Source of the DNA: Pseudomonadota bacterium
Lineage (GTDB): Bacteria > Pseudomonadota > Gammaproteobacteria > Burkholderiales > Thiobacillaceae
Direction of reading: 5' to 3'
DNA: 64,000 bases
NCBI GenBank assembly: GCA_021811235.1
Contig: JAJZPG010000006.1
Coordinates: 1 to 64,000, forward strand
The notes under the pieces are model-generated. The model was not told the origin of the DNA and ran no database searches. It saw only the letters and a list, made by a program, of their open reading frames with translations. Of this stretch, positions 33,757 to 43,247 are shown piece after piece (position 1 is the stretch's first letter; each line of letters begins with the position of its first letter). The position numbers and the translations under genes are program-made.

Positions 33757-36279
33757 ATGTCCAAGCTGCCGCTGCCTATCTTCGCCAGACGCCTGCAGGA
33801 AAGGATCCGGGCGCGCCCGGATACCGAGTTCCAACAAGCGGCGATCCGCTTCGCCATCGGTGTCATTTCCTATTTTTATTTCAGTTCCGGCTGGGTCGAC
33901 CATCCTGAATACATCTACTCGAGCATCCATTTCGTCGCGCTGTTTTTCATATCGACTTCCGCGCTGATCCTGGTCGGTACCCTGAGCAATCCGCAGATTT
34001 CCCCCAAACGGCGGTTGTTTGGGGCAGTCGTGGATTTCTCGACCGCCTCGTTCCTGCTGCTGATTGGCGGCGAAACCTCGGCTCCGCTGGTGGGCGTTTA
34101 TCTGTGGGTCGCGCTGGGCAACGGTTTCCGGTACGGCGTGCCGTACCTGTATTTCTCGACGGTTCTGGCTGCGATCGGTTTCGGCTCGGTGCTGGCCTTC
34201 AATCCTTTCTGGCACTCACACCTTGCACTGGGAATCGGCATCCTGTTCACCATGGTGATCGTGCCGTTGTATGCCGCCTCGTTGACGCGCCAGCTGCATG
34301 CGGCAGTCAATCGCGCCAATGAGGCCAGCCTGGCCAAGTCGAACTTCCTCGCCAACATGAGCCACGAACTGCGGACCCCGCTCAATGGCGTCATCGGCGT
34401 CGCCGATCTGCTGGCGGAAACGAAGCTCGACAAGGAACAAAAGGAATTCGCCCAGATCATCCGCGCGTCGGCCGATACCCTGCTCGAGCTGATCGACAAC
34501 GTGCTCGACATCTCGCGCATCGAATCTGGCCACATCGCCACACACGGCGAGGATTTCGACCTGCACCGCATGGTCAACGGCACCGTCGCCATGATGGAAA
34601 CGCAGGCCCAGGCCAAGGGACTGGTGCTGGGTGCGCATATCGCGCCGCAGACGCCGTTCCATCTCCACGGCGACGCACGCCACCTGCGCCAGATCCTGAT
34701 CAACCTGATCGGCAACGCCATCAAATTCACCGAGCACGGCCGGGTCGACGTCTACATCCGGCCGGTCGGGCAAGGCAGCCCGCAGCGCCTGCGCTTCGAG
34801 GTCGTGGACACCGGCATCGGCATTGCCGAAGCCGCGCAAGCGCGCATTTTCGACAGTTTCACCCAGGCTGACCCCTCCATCACGCGCCGCTTCGGCGGCA
34901 CCGGGCTGGGCACGACGATCGCCAAGCAGCTGGTGGAGACGCTCGGCGGCCAGATCGGCCTGCACAGCCGCGAAGGCGAAGGCACGACGTTCTGGTTCGA
35001 GCTGCCGTTCACCCTGCAGCCCGCCCAAAACATGGCAACCGACGAACACTTCGATGGACCGATGCGGGTGGCGATCCTGGCGGGAGGCGAACTGGCGGCC
35101 CGCCTCCAGACCGTGATACGTGCCTGGGGTGCCGACACCGTGGCCGTGGACAATACCGCCCGCCTCGCCGCCGAGCTGTCCGCCTATCTGACCGGCGGCA
35201 CGCTGCTAGGCGCAGTGGTGGTCGAGCGCAGCGCCCTACCGGGCGACCCGGCCGCCTTCCTGCGCCTGCTGCACGACGATCCCAGCCTGTCCGCCCTGCC
35301 CGTCATCCTCATCGAGTCCGACGCCAGCACATCCGTATCGCACGACACCCATTGGGTGCGCGAAGGCTACGCCTCGGTGCTGCGCACGCCGGTCAACACC
35401 ACCCTGCTGTTCAACGCCATCCACGCCGCCGTCAGCCACGACATGCCGGCGAACGTGGTGTCGCTGGCCAACCGCTTCCAGTCCCAGGCCGGGCACGCGC
35501 CGGCGCTGCACATCCTGGTGGCGGAAGACAACCCGGTCAACCAGCGCGTGATCCGCGGCCTGCTGGAACACGCCGGACACAAGACCTATCTCGCGCACGA
35601 CGGCGAGGAAGCCTTGGCCATGCTCGAGGCCGACGAACAGGCGTTCGACCTCGCCATCATCGACATGCACATGCCGCAGCTGTCCGGGCCCGAGGTGGTG
35701 CAGCGCTGGCGCTTCATGGAGAGGGGCCACTTGCCGGTCATCATGCTGACCGCCGACGCGCGCGCCGAAGCCCAGGCCGCCTGTGAGGACGCCGGGGCCG
35801 ACACCTTCCTCACCAAGCCGGTCAACGGCCGCGAACTGCTCGACATCATCGCCCGACTGGCCGGACAGCAGGCGCAACCCACCGTTGCCAGCGCAGCCAC
35901 GGCCACACAAGCCATCGAGGAACTGGATGAATCGGTGCTGGACGAACTGGCCAAGCTGGGCGGCGTTGCTTTCGTGGAGGACCTGGTGGCCAGCTTCGGG
36001 GAAGACAGCGAACGCGCATTGCGCGACATCGAGCGCGCGCTGGCCGCCCAGGAGTATGGCCAGTGGCACGACCAGCTGCACATGCTGAAAGGCGGTGCCA
36101 GCGACGTCGGCGCCAATCTGCTGGCGCAGCGCTGCGCCGAAGCCGAGCGCGTCAAGCCGTTCGAACTCGCAACCAGCCTGGCACAGACCCGACTGGACGA
36201 GGTGCGAACCGCACTGGCCCACACCCAGACCGCCCTTGCCGCGTATCAGGCGAGCAAATTACGCGCTGAACGCCTGTGA
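33757..36279 (+). CDS. rpfC: RpfC-like hybrid sensor histidine kinase
   Basis: The protein has 840 residues. About five N-terminal membrane segments (residues 30-175) lead into a histidine kinase with H203 (NMSHELRTPLNG) and an ATPase domain (DTGIGI, FGGTGLGT). After a degenerate receiver-like region comes a receiver with D636 (IIDMHMPQ), and an Hpt domain with H775 (LHMLKGGA). This domain order, membrane input-kinase-receiver-Hpt, is that of RpfC, the receptor for diffusible signal factor (DSF) fatty acids. It follows rpfG by 11 bases and its 3' end overlaps the convergent rpfF by 21 bases. Confidence 0.9.
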   Translation: MSKLPLPIFARRLQERIRARPDTEFQQAAIRFAIGVISYFYFSSGWVDHPEYIYSSIHFVALFFISTSALILVGTLSNPQISPKRRLFGAVVDFSTASFLLLIGGETSAPLVGVYLWVALGNGFRYGVPYLYFSTVLAAIGFGSVLAFNPFWHSHLALGIGILFTMVIVPLYAASLTRQLHAAVNRANEASLAKSNFLANMSHELRTPLNGVIGVADLLAETKLDKEQKEFAQIIRASADTLLELIDNVLDISRIESGHIATHGEDFDLHRMVNGTVAMMETQAQAKGLVLGAHIAPQTPFHLHGDARHLRQILINLIGNAIKFTEHGRVDVYIRPVGQGSPQRLRFEVVDTGIGIAEAAQARIFDSFTQADPSITRRFGGTGLGTTIAKQLVETLGGQIGLHSREGEGTTFWFELPFTLQPAQNMATDEHFDGPMRVAILAGGELAARLQTVIRAWGADTVAVDNTARLAAELSAYLTGGTLLGAVVVERSALPGDPAAFLRLLHDDPSLSALPVILIESDASTSVSHDTHWVREGYASVLRTPVNTTLLFNAIHAAVSHDMPANVVSLANRFQSQAGHAPALHILVAEDNPVNQRVIRGLLEHAGHKTYLAHDGEEALAMLEADEQAFDLAIIDMHMPQLSGPEVVQRWRFMERGHLPVIMLTADARAEAQAACEDAGADTFLTKPVNGRELLDIIARLAGQQAQPTVASAATATQAIEELDESVLDELAKLGGVAFVEDLVASFGEDSERALRDIERALAAQEYGQWHDQLHMLKGGASDVGANLLAQRCAEAERVKPFELATSLAQTRLDEVRTALAHTQTALAAYQASKLRAERL

Positions 36280-37170
36280 TGCTTCTGCTGGCGCCGTTGC
36301 CGGGGTATCGGTTTTCCCTGTCTGACGGCTGACCAGACGCTCCATCATGCGCAGATCCTTGGCTTCAAGACGCAAGGCTGCATCCACCCAGATGTCGGCC
36401 ACACGCATCAACTCGGCATACGCGATAGGCTGAATTTCACTGCGGACGCAGCGCAAGGCGAGCGCGCCGTTGCGGGAGCGCGCTTCGCGTCGAATGTATT
36501 CGTGCACCGCCATTTCACCTTCTCCCGGCTCGGCCAGCACGTCCACCACACCCAGGGCATGCAGCTCTTCCGCGAGAAAAAGCCGGCCACTCAGAATCAT
36601 CTGTTCCGCCTTTTGATAGCCCACCCGGCGACCCAGCAGGCTCAGCGCCCCCATCCCCGGGAACAGATTGAAGAGGATTTCAGGAAATCCGAGTTTGGTC
36701 CCGCGTTCCGCGATCAACACATTGCCGGACAGCGCGCACTCGAATCCGCCCCCCAGCGCGTCGCCCTGAACCAGGGCGATCGACTTCAAGCCCGGCCGGT
36801 TGAGGTTCACGGCATTCAGATAGAGCGGTTCAATGCACGCCTTGGCATATTGAGCCAGGCGGTCACGGTCGCCTGAAGCGATCAACTCCGCAAAACGATT
36901 CAGATCCCCGCCATAGTTGAATACGCCGGGATGGGACGATGCCGTGACCATATAGCGCACGTCGGGCTGCTCGGGATCGTCAATCTGCCCGGCAACGGCA
37001 TGACACCAATTCAACAATTCCTGCAAAAGGGTCGGGGTAAAGCAGGGGCGCGGCTCACTGTGCATGTAACCCCATGCGACCTGGCTATGCGGATCGAAAT
37101 ACGTGGTGAGTTGGGTGTAGGAAGTATGCTGCGGTTGCAGCGTGGAACGGACAGCTTGCAGGTGTGCCAT
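36259..37170 (-). CDS. rpfF: RpfF-like DSF synthase (crotonase family)
   Basis: The protein has 303 residues from the ATG at 37170, supported by GGAGAT just upstream. RpfF makes cis-2-unsaturated fatty-acid signals from acyl-ACP by dehydratase and thioesterase action. The two catalytic glutamates are present as E144 (GGGFECAL) and E164 (GFPEILFNLF), offset by three from Xanthomonas RpfF E141 and E161. It is convergent with the rpfG-rpfC operon. Ordinary enoyl-CoA hydratases are the alternative, but length, motif context and neighbours favour RpfF. Confidence 0.92.
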   Translation of the reverse strand: MAHLQAVRSTLQPQHTSYTQLTTYFDPHSQVAWGYMHSEPRPCFTPTLLQELLNWCHAVAGQIDDPEQPDVRYMVTASSHPGVFNYGGDLNRFAELIASGDRDRLAQYAKACIEPLYLNAVNLNRPGLKSIALVQGDALGGGFECALSGNVLIAERGTKLGFPEILFNLFPGMGALSLLGRRVGYQKAEQMILSGRLFLAEELHALGVVDVLAEPGEGEMAVHEYIRREARSRNGALALRCVRSEIQPIAYAELMRVADIWVDAALRLEAKDLRMMERLVSRQTGKTDTPATAPAEASQAFSA

Positions 37171-37345
37171 GAATATCTCCACGTACGTTGTTGATCGACA
37201 TAGGTGCCGAGATTTCGGCACGTAAGGGAAGACTAACTCGGGCGGTGGGGCGGCTCAAGCGCGAAATCATTACACACCGCGGATTTCAACATCTGGTGGA
37301 GCTACACACAGGGAAACCCTAAATCATGGTTCAACCCCGTCTTGC

Positions 37346-38152
37346 CTAGAACGTCCATACCATGCGCAGCGCCAGCACCAGCAGCAGCAGGGCAAAAATC
37401 CGCTTCAGCGGACGGACCGGCAGGCGGTGCGCGGTGAGGGCACCGAGCGGTGCGGTGAGCACGCTGCCAAGCACGATGCCGGCGAACGCCGGCAGGTAGA
37501 CGAAGCCGACGCTGCCGGCGGGCAGGCCGGGCGTGGACCACCCCCCCAGCACGTAGCCCAGCGCACCGGCCATGGCGATCGGGAAGCCGATCGCCGCCGA
37601 GGTGGCGATCGCGCGATGCAACGGCACGTTGTGCCACAGCATGAAGGGCACCGACAGGGTGCCGCCGCCGATGCCGACCCAACTCGACACCGCGCCGATC
37701 ACACCGCCCGCCAGCGTCGTCCCGGCACGTCCCGGCAGCCCGCGATGCGGCGCCGGCCTGAAATCCAGCCACATCTGGAACGCGGCATAGAACAGGAAGG
37801 CGACGAAGAACAGCTTCAGCACGAAGGCCGGGACCTGCGCCGCCAGCAGCGCGCCGGCCAGGGTGCCGGCGAGGATGCCGGGCGCGATGCGCCGTACCAA
37901 GGACCACTCGACCGCGCCGTGTCGATGGTGCGCGCGCACGCTGGACAGCGAGGTGAAGAGGATGGACGCGAGCGAGGTGCCGAGCGCCAGCTGGGGTTCC
38001 ATGCCGGCGGCCAGACCCTGCGCGTGCAGCAGCATGATCAGCGCCGGCACGATGATGAGGCCGCCGCCGACACCGAGCAGGCCGGCGACGAAGCCGACCG
38101 CCAGGCCGAGGCCGACATAGGCCGCCAGCAACGCGGGGGCCAGCCCGGACAT
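37346..38152 (-). CDS. TauE/SafE family sulfite exporter-like permease
   Basis: The protein has 268 residues with about eight hydrophobic segments and the glycine-rich family motif GFVAGLLGVGGGLIIVPAL near residue 20, repeated as VSSWVGIGGGTLSVPF. TauE/SafE proteins export sulfite, sulfoacetate or related anions across the inner membrane. Sulfite is a plausible substrate in a sulfur oxidiser, but sequence alone does not fix it. The start overlaps the EVE-domain gene stop by one base. Confidence 0.85.
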   Translation of the reverse strand: MSGLAPALLAAYVGLGLAVGFVAGLLGVGGGLIIVPALIMLLHAQGLAAGMEPQLALGTSLASILFTSLSSVRAHHRHGAVEWSLVRRIAPGILAGTLAGALLAAQVPAFVLKLFFVAFLFYAAFQMWLDFRPAPHRGLPGRAGTTLAGGVIGAVSSWVGIGGGTLSVPFMLWHNVPLHRAIATSAAIGFPIAMAGALGYVLGGWSTPGLPAGSVGFVYLPAFAGIVLGSVLTAPLGALTAHRLPVRPLKRIFALLLLVLALRMVWTF

Positions 38153-38607
38153 CAGAGATGCTTGACGATGAAGGCGTACTCGGCCGGATCGACCGGGGTG
38201 ATCGACAGGCGGTTGCCCTTCTGCAGGATGCGCATGTTGGCGAGCTCGGGATAGCCGCGGATTTCAGCCAGCGGCATCAGCCGCGTCTTCTTCACCAGTT
38301 TCACGTCGACGTTGAACCAGCGCGGATTCTCCGGCGTGGCCTTGGGGTCGAAGTACTTGTTCTTCGGATCGAACTGGGTGGCATCCGGGTAGGCCAGCAC
38401 GCTGACCTCGGCCAGTCCGGCGATGCCAGGCTCGGCACACGACGAATGGTAGAACAGCACCTTGTCGCCGGGCTTCATCTGATCGCGCATGAAATTGCGC
38501 GCCTGGTAATTGCGCACGCCGTACCAGGCGACGCTCTGCTTGGGCATGGTAGCGAGATCGTCGATGCTGACGTCGCTCGGTTCGGATTTCATCAGCCAGT
38601 AGCGCAT
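38152..38607 (-). CDS. EVE domain protein (thymocyte nuclear protein-like)
   Basis: The protein has 151 residues from the ATG at 38607 and is a complete EVE domain: MRYWLMKSEPSDVSIDDL, WYGVRNYQARNFMRD, KPGDKVLFYHSSC, and a Pro-containing RLSITPVDPAE end. EVE domains are related to PUA and YTH folds and bind modified nucleotides; the bacterial members' target is mostly unknown. It is coupled to the downstream permease gene by a one-base overlap. Confidence 0.88.
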   Translation of the reverse strand: MRYWLMKSEPSDVSIDDLATMPKQSVAWYGVRNYQARNFMRDQMKPGDKVLFYHSSCAEPGIAGLAEVSVLAYPDATQFDPKNKYFDPKATPENPRWFNVDVKLVKKTRLMPLAEIRGYPELANMRILQKGNRLSITPVDPAEYAFIVKHL

Positions 38608-38693
38608 GTCTATTCTTCCTCGTCGTTCCTGGAGCACCTGCCCGATCGACAGACCCGGACGGGGTGCAGGCATGCAAGCGGCGGCCCGGACGA

Positions 38694-39353
38694 TCAGCAC
38701 ACGCCTCGCGTTTGGCGAAAAGACAATGCGGCGAATACGGCGCCCACGACCACGCCGCCTATTGCATCCAGGACGACATGTTGGCGGGTTGCAATGGTCG
38801 ACCAAATAATAACCGAACAGTGCAGCGCGCTCAGCAGCGGCAGGATTTTCGGTGCGTCCATCTGGACGAACAGACGGTTCAGCCAGAAAGCGGAAAAAAC
38901 GGCGGATGCGACATGCAGCGAGGGGAAGGCGTTGCCTGCCGCATCGATGCCCTTGATGAGGGCAAACTCGGGGTAGGCCTTCCAGTCGATGCCGGCCGGA
39001 GGGGTACTCGTCGGGAATAGCCAGAAGATCGCCAGGCAGAACAGGCAGAGCCAGCCGATCCACAGGCCGAACCTGAGCAGGGCTCGCAGATTGCCGAGCA
39101 AGGCCGGCGGCAGCGAGACATAGAACCACAGCGAAATGTAGGCCGGCAAGGCGGCAGGCGAAAATCCGATCCAGGTATCGAGCCAGGTCACCGGCATGAC
39201 GACGGGCGGCGTGAGCGGATTGCGAAGAACGGTGAAATAGCCCCAGAAGAAAAGGACCATGAACGTCATGGTGCCCAAGGCCTTGAGAGGCCACATGATG
39301 ACCAGGCGCTGCGCCATCTGGCGGTGCCAAGGGGGGGTGAGTGGAGACGCCAT
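38694..39353 (-). CDS. PAP2-superfamily membrane phosphatase
   Basis: The protein has 219 residues with about six membrane segments. The PAP2 signature is visible as PSLHVASA and, further on, ATRQHVVLDAIGG, which supply the catalytic His residues. Such enzymes dephosphorylate lipid phosphates, including undecaprenyl diphosphate and phosphatidic acid. It is divergent from the first gene of the aryl-polyene cluster with 101 bases between them. Confidence 0.82.
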   Translation of the reverse strand: MASPLTPPWHRQMAQRLVIMWPLKALGTMTFMVLFFWGYFTVLRNPLTPPVVMPVTWLDTWIGFSPAALPAYISLWFYVSLPPALLGNLRALLRFGLWIGWLCLFCLAIFWLFPTSTPPAGIDWKAYPEFALIKGIDAAGNAFPSLHVASAVFSAFWLNRLFVQMDAPKILPLLSALHCSVIIWSTIATRQHVVLDAIGGVVVGAVFAALSFRQTRGVC

Positions 39354-39439
39354 GTATTAGCTTGAGTTGTCTTGGAGGAACGAGACCGGATTGGATGAGC
39401 GGGACGGGGGAAAGCCTTGGGGCTGGGGGGGTGATCGGC

Positions 39440-39445
39440 TAAAAT
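39440..39445 (+). promoter_or_regulatory. Candidate -10 box of the aryl-polyene operon
   Basis: TAAAAT lies 9 bases before the ATG of the first acyl carrier protein gene. If used, the transcript would begin within a few bases of the start codon, so the mRNA could be nearly leaderless; no ribosome binding site is visible. An unseen promoter further upstream is possible. Confidence 0.35.
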
Positions 39446-39454
39446 CCGCGCGGT

Positions 39455-39694
39455 ATGAAATCCATTGAACTGATACGCAATTTTCTCAATGCCCGACAAG
39501 GCATCGAGCCGGCAAAGATTGTTCCTGAAGCGTTGTTGGCCGATCTCGGCGTCGACTCGCTGATGATGCTCGAGCTGATCTTCGAATTCGAGGACAAGTT
39601 CGACCTCAAGCTTCCCGAGGACCTGAAGAGCCCGCAGACCGTCGGCGAAATGGTCACGCTGATGGACGGGCTGATCGCCAGCCAGAAGAGCTGA
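39455..39694 (+). CDS. Acyl carrier protein 1 of the aryl-polyene cluster
   Basis: The protein has 79 residues and is a typical acyl carrier protein. The serine that takes phosphopantetheine is in LGVDSLMMLEL (about residue 34). It is the first gene of a 13-kb plus-strand biosynthetic operon and lies 3 bases before a ketosynthase gene. It would hold the growing aryl-polyene chain. Confidence 0.9.
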   Translation: MKSIELIRNFLNARQGIEPAKIVPEALLADLGVDSLMMLELIFEFEDKFDLKLPEDLKSPQTVGEMVTLMDGLIASQKS

Positions 39695-39697
39695 ACC

Positions 39698-40954
39698 ATG
39701 AACCCGCGGCGCGTGGCAATCACCGGCCTCGGTCTGGTCAGCCCCTACGGGGGTGATCTTACCGACTTTTTCGTCCGCCTGGCCGCCGGAGAATCCGCCG
39801 TTCGCCATTTGCTGACCGACGACCGGCCGCGCCCGCTTTCCATCCCCTTTGTCGACTGCCCGGCTTTCGATCCCGATGCGGCGCTCGGCAAGCCGCTTGC
39901 TTCGATGATGGACCGCTTCGCCCAGCTTGGCATGGCCGCAGCCTTCGCAGCCTGGGACGATGCCGGCCTGCCACGCGCCGCCGGCGGCGAGTCGCGCGAT
40001 GACTGGGGGGTCTCCTGGGGCACCGCGCTGGGCGGTACGCTGGCCTACGAAAAGGGCTACCGGGATCTATGGCAAAAGGGCCGCGACCGCCTGTCGCCGC
40101 TCACCGTCGTCCTCGGCATGAACAACGCGGCCAACGCCCACATCTCGATCCAGCTCGGCCTCGGTGGCGTGAGCATGAGCCACACGGTGGCCTGCGCCTC
40201 GTCGGCCATCGCGATCGGCGAAGCCTTCCGCCGCGTGCGCAGCGGCGAGGCGCCGGTGATGCTCACCGGCGGCTCCGACGCGCCCCAGGCCTATGGTGTC
40301 GCCCGCGCGTGGGAGGCCCTGCGGGTGATGGCGCCCGCCGATGCCGACAGCGCCGCGTCCGCTTGCCGCCCCTTCGCCGCGGACCGGCGCGGCCTGGTGT
40401 TGGGCGAAGGCGGCGCGGCGCTGGTGCTGGAGGACTGGGACCGTGCCGTCGCACGCGGCGCCCGCATCCACGGCGAAATCGTCGGCTACGGCACGAATTG
40501 CGACCACAGCCATCTGGTCCGCCCGGAAACCGCCGGCCAGGTCCGCGCCTTGCACGCAACGCTGGCCGATGCCGGCCTGGCCGCCGGCGACATCGATTAC
40601 ATCAACGCCCACGGCACGGCGACCGCCGAGGGCGACCCGGTCGAGATCGCCGCGCTGAAGAGCGTTTTCGGCGAGCGCGCCACGCGGCTTCCGGTCAGCG
40701 CCACCAAGTCCATGCACGGCCACCTGCTCGGCGCGGCCGGGGCCATCGAGGCCATCGCCACCGTGCTCGCCCTGCGCGAGCAGGCCATCCCGCCGACCGC
40801 CCAGCTGAACCCGGACAATCTCGACCCGGCTTGCAGCGGCATCGACCACGTCTTCAGCAGCCGGCACGGCGTGCCCTTGCGCGCCGCGCTGTCCAATTCC
40901 TTCGCCTTCGGCGGCAGCAACGCGGTGCTCGCGTTTCGCGCCGTCGCCCAGTAA
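39698..40954 (+). CDS. Beta-ketoacyl-ACP synthase (FabF-like), aryl-polyene cluster
   Basis: The protein has 418 residues, full FabF length. The Cys-His-His triad is intact: VACASSA, INAHGTAT, and KSMHGHLLGA. It extends acyl-ACP chains by condensation with malonyl-ACP. It is one of two apparently active ketosynthases in this cluster, the other being at 49561-50751. It lies 3 bases after the first acyl carrier protein and 18 bases before the second. Confidence 0.93.
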   Translation: MNPRRVAITGLGLVSPYGGDLTDFFVRLAAGESAVRHLLTDDRPRPLSIPFVDCPAFDPDAALGKPLASMMDRFAQLGMAAAFAAWDDAGLPRAAGGESRDDWGVSWGTALGGTLAYEKGYRDLWQKGRDRLSPLTVVLGMNNAANAHISIQLGLGGVSMSHTVACASSAIAIGEAFRRVRSGEAPVMLTGGSDAPQAYGVARAWEALRVMAPADADSAASACRPFAADRRGLVLGEGGAALVLEDWDRAVARGARIHGEIVGYGTNCDHSHLVRPETAGQVRALHATLADAGLAAGDIDYINAHGTATAEGDPVEIAALKSVFGERATRLPVSATKSMHGHLLGAAGAIEAIATVLALREQAIPPTAQLNPDNLDPACSGIDHVFSSRHGVPLRAALSNSFAFGGSNAVLAFRAVAQ

Positions 40955-40972
40955 ATCCACGGAAAGTTCGCC

Positions 40973-41257
40973 ATGTCCCAAGCCCCCGCCCCGGAAACCG
41001 TTGACGCCCTGCTGCCGGAAGTCGCCGCCCTGATCGTCGAAGCGCTGAACCTCGAAATGGCCCCGGAAGAAATCGCCCCCGACGCGCCGCTATTCGGCGA
41101 AGGCCTCGGGCTGGATTCGATCGACGTGCTGGAAATCGCGCTGGTCATTTCCAAGCAATACGGCTTCCAGTTGCGTTCGGACAACGCCGACAACGTGCGG
41201 ATCTTTGCCTCCCTGCGCGCACTGACCGCCTACATCGCCAGCCAGCGGACAAAATGA
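40973..41257 (+). CDS. Acyl carrier protein 2 of the aryl-polyene cluster
   Basis: The protein has 94 residues and the phosphopantetheine site GLDSIDVLEI (Ser about residue 45). It is longer at the N-terminus than the first carrier. Two carrier proteins are a common trait of aryl-polyene clusters, one for loading the aryl starter or for the finished product. Its stop overlaps the next gene as ATGA. Confidence 0.9.
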   Translation: MSQAPAPETVDALLPEVAALIVEALNLEMAPEEIAPDAPLFGEGLGLDSIDVLEIALVISKQYGFQLRSDNADNVRIFASLRALTAYIASQRTK

Positions 41258-41907
41258 CCATGAGCGCGACCCAGGTGCTGCGCAGCCTGGCCCTGGTCGC
41301 CCTGATGGCCACCTGGGCCATTGCCGCATTTTTCGGCAGCACCGGGCAGGGCCGACCCGATTTCAACACGGCCGTCGGCGCAGCCCCTTTCGTCGCCGTC
41401 CTCGCCATGCTGCTCTGGCGGGTACGGCACCCGTTGGGGATGGCCGCTGGCAGCGTGCTCGTGGTCGCTGCGCTGGCCTGGCTGTGGCCGTCGCTGCGCC
41501 AGAACGTCGGCCTGCTCTATTTCATCGAACACCTCGGCACCAACCTGGCGTTTGCTGCGCTGTTCGGCAAGACCCTGTTCGGCCCCGGCGAGCCGCTGAT
41601 CACCCATTTCGCGCGGATCGTCAACAACGGCGTGCTGTCCGGACGCCAGCTCCGCTACACCCGCCGGGCCACGCTGGCGTGGACCCTCTTCTTCCTTGCC
41701 AACGCCACGCTGTCGGCGCTGCTCTATGCACTGGCGCCGCCTGCTGTCTGGTCGTTCTACGCCAGCCTGCTGACCGCGCCGCTGATCGGTCTGATGTTCG
41801 CCGCCGAACACCTGTGGCGCATGCGCGCGCTGCCGCCCGAAGAACGTCCCAGCCTCGCCCAGGTCGCCCATGCCTGGCGCCAGCGTGCCACGGCCAAGGG
41901 TTCATGA
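41254..41907 (+). CDS. COG4648-type integral membrane protein of the aryl-polyene cluster
   Basis: The protein has 217 residues with five or six predicted membrane segments and an Arg-rich cytoplasmic tail. Proteins of this kind (COG4648) are regular members of aryl-polyene clusters; their role is unknown, perhaps in anchoring the synthesis machinery. It is coupled on both sides by ATGA overlaps. An alternative ATG lies two codons in. Confidence 0.8.
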   Translation: MTMSATQVLRSLALVALMATWAIAAFFGSTGQGRPDFNTAVGAAPFVAVLAMLLWRVRHPLGMAAGSVLVVAALAWLWPSLRQNVGLLYFIEHLGTNLAFAALFGKTLFGPGEPLITHFARIVNNGVLSGRQLRYTRRATLAWTLFFLANATLSALLYALAPPAVWSFYASLLTAPLIGLMFAAEHLWRMRALPPEERPSLAQVAHAWRQRATAKGS

Positions 41908-43247
41908 ACGCGCTGCCGCTGATTTCCGGGCTTGACCTCGACGGCACGTTCGCGTGGCTGCCGACCGGGCCGCGCCGCGTGCGCGATTTCCTGGCCGACG
42001 CCCGGGCGCTGGCCGAACGACTGCCGGCCGGCGGCGCGCTGCTCAACCTCTGCCACGACCGCTACCGCTTCGCGGTCGGTTTCGCGGCCGGGCTGCTCGC
42101 CGGCAAGGTCAGCCTGCAACCCGCGTCGCAGTCGGCCGAGACACTGCGGCGGATCGGCGACGACTTTCCGGATGTCGTCTGCCTGTGCGACGGCGACTTC
42201 GACACCCAGGACCTGCCGCGCTGCGACTTCCCCGATCTGTCCGCAGCCGACCCGGGCCAGGTCGCCGACATTCCGCGGATTTCCAGCGACCGGGTGGCCG
42301 CCATCCTGTTCACCTCCGGCTCGACCGGCCTGCCGCAGCCGCATCGCAAGACCTGGGGCAGGCTGGTCGCCAACGGCCGTGCCGAGGCAGCGGCGCTCGG
42401 CCTCGACCGGACACCGCACGTCCTCGTCGGCACCGTGCCGGTGCAGCACAGCTTCGGCTTCGAATCGACCTTCCTGCTCGCCCTGCACGGCCGCTGCGCC
42501 TTCTGGGCGGGCAAGCCCTTCTACCCGCAGGACATCGCCGCCGCGCTCGATGCGGTGCCGCGACCGCGCCTCCTGGTGACCACGCCCTTCCACCTGTCGA
42601 CGCTGCTGGCGTCCGGCATCGAACTGCCTGCCATCGACCAGCTGCTTTCCGCCACCGCTCCCTTGTCGAGCACGCTCGCCGCCGAGGCGGAAGCGCGCAG
42701 CGGCGCGCCGCTCGACGAAATCTACGGCTCGACCGAGAGCGGCCAGCTGGCTCACCGGCGCACCACCGCCGGGGCGGAATGGACGTTGCTGCCAGGCATC
42801 CGCCTGGAACAGGACGCTGACCGCACCTGGGCCTGCGGCGGCCACGTCGAAGGCCGCGTCCCCCTGTCCGACCGCATCGAGCTGCTGCCGGACCAGCGTT
42901 TCCTGCTGCACGGCCGCCACACCGACCTGATCAACATCGCCGGCAAGCGCACCTCGCTCGCCTACCTGAACCACCAGATCGCTGCCGTACCCGGCGTCGT
43001 CGACGCCGCCTTCTTCCTGCCGGACGACGAGGCGCCCGACGGCATCACGCGTCTGACCGCCTTCGTCGTCGCGCCCACGCTCGACAGCCGGCGGCTGCTC
43101 GCCGCGCTGCGCCAGCGCATCGACCCGCTCTTCCTGCCGCGCCCGGCGATCTTCGTCGACGCTCTCCCGCGCAACAGCACCGGCAAGCTGCCGCGCAGCG
43201 GGCTGCAGGCGCTGTATGCACAAAAGGTCCAGCATGGCGGCCGCTGA
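41904..43247 (+). CDS. AMP-dependent acyl-activating enzyme, aryl-polyene starter ligase
   Basis: The protein has 447 residues from the ATG at 41904 (ATGA overlap). The ATP-binding motif is ILFTSGSTGLPQPHRKTW, then YGSTESG, and the C-terminal GKLPRSG carries the catalytic Lys. It probably activates the aromatic acid (hydroxybenzoate from the chorismatase at 57084) and loads it on a carrier protein. It is shorter than most ligases of the superfamily, as is normal for this cluster type. Confidence 0.87.
   Translation: MNALPLISGLDLDGTFAWLPTGPRRVRDFLADARALAERLPAGGALLNLCHDRYRFAVGFAAGLLAGKVSLQPASQSAETLRRIGDDFPDVVCLCDGDFDTQDLPRCDFPDLSAADPGQVADIPRISSDRVAAILFTSGSTGLPQPHRKTWGRLVANGRAEAAALGLDRTPHVLVGTVPVQHSFGFESTFLLALHGRCAFWAGKPFYPQDIAAALDAVPRPRLLVTTPFHLSTLLASGIELPAIDQLLSATAPLSSTLAAEAEARSGAPLDEIYGSTESGQLAHRRTTAGAEWTLLPGIRLEQDADRTWACGGHVEGRVPLSDRIELLPDQRFLLHGRHTDLINIAGKRTSLAYLNHQIAAVPGVVDAAFFLPDDEAPDGITRLTAFVVAPTLDSRRLLAALRQRIDPLFLPRPAIFVDALPRNSTGKLPRSGLQALYAQKVQHGGR

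Noticed and set aside
36247-36276. CAGGCG/CGCCTG dyad across the rpfC and rpfF ends
   Set aside because: A 6-bp stem with an 18-base loop and no T tract lies within coding overlap, so it is not a credible terminator.
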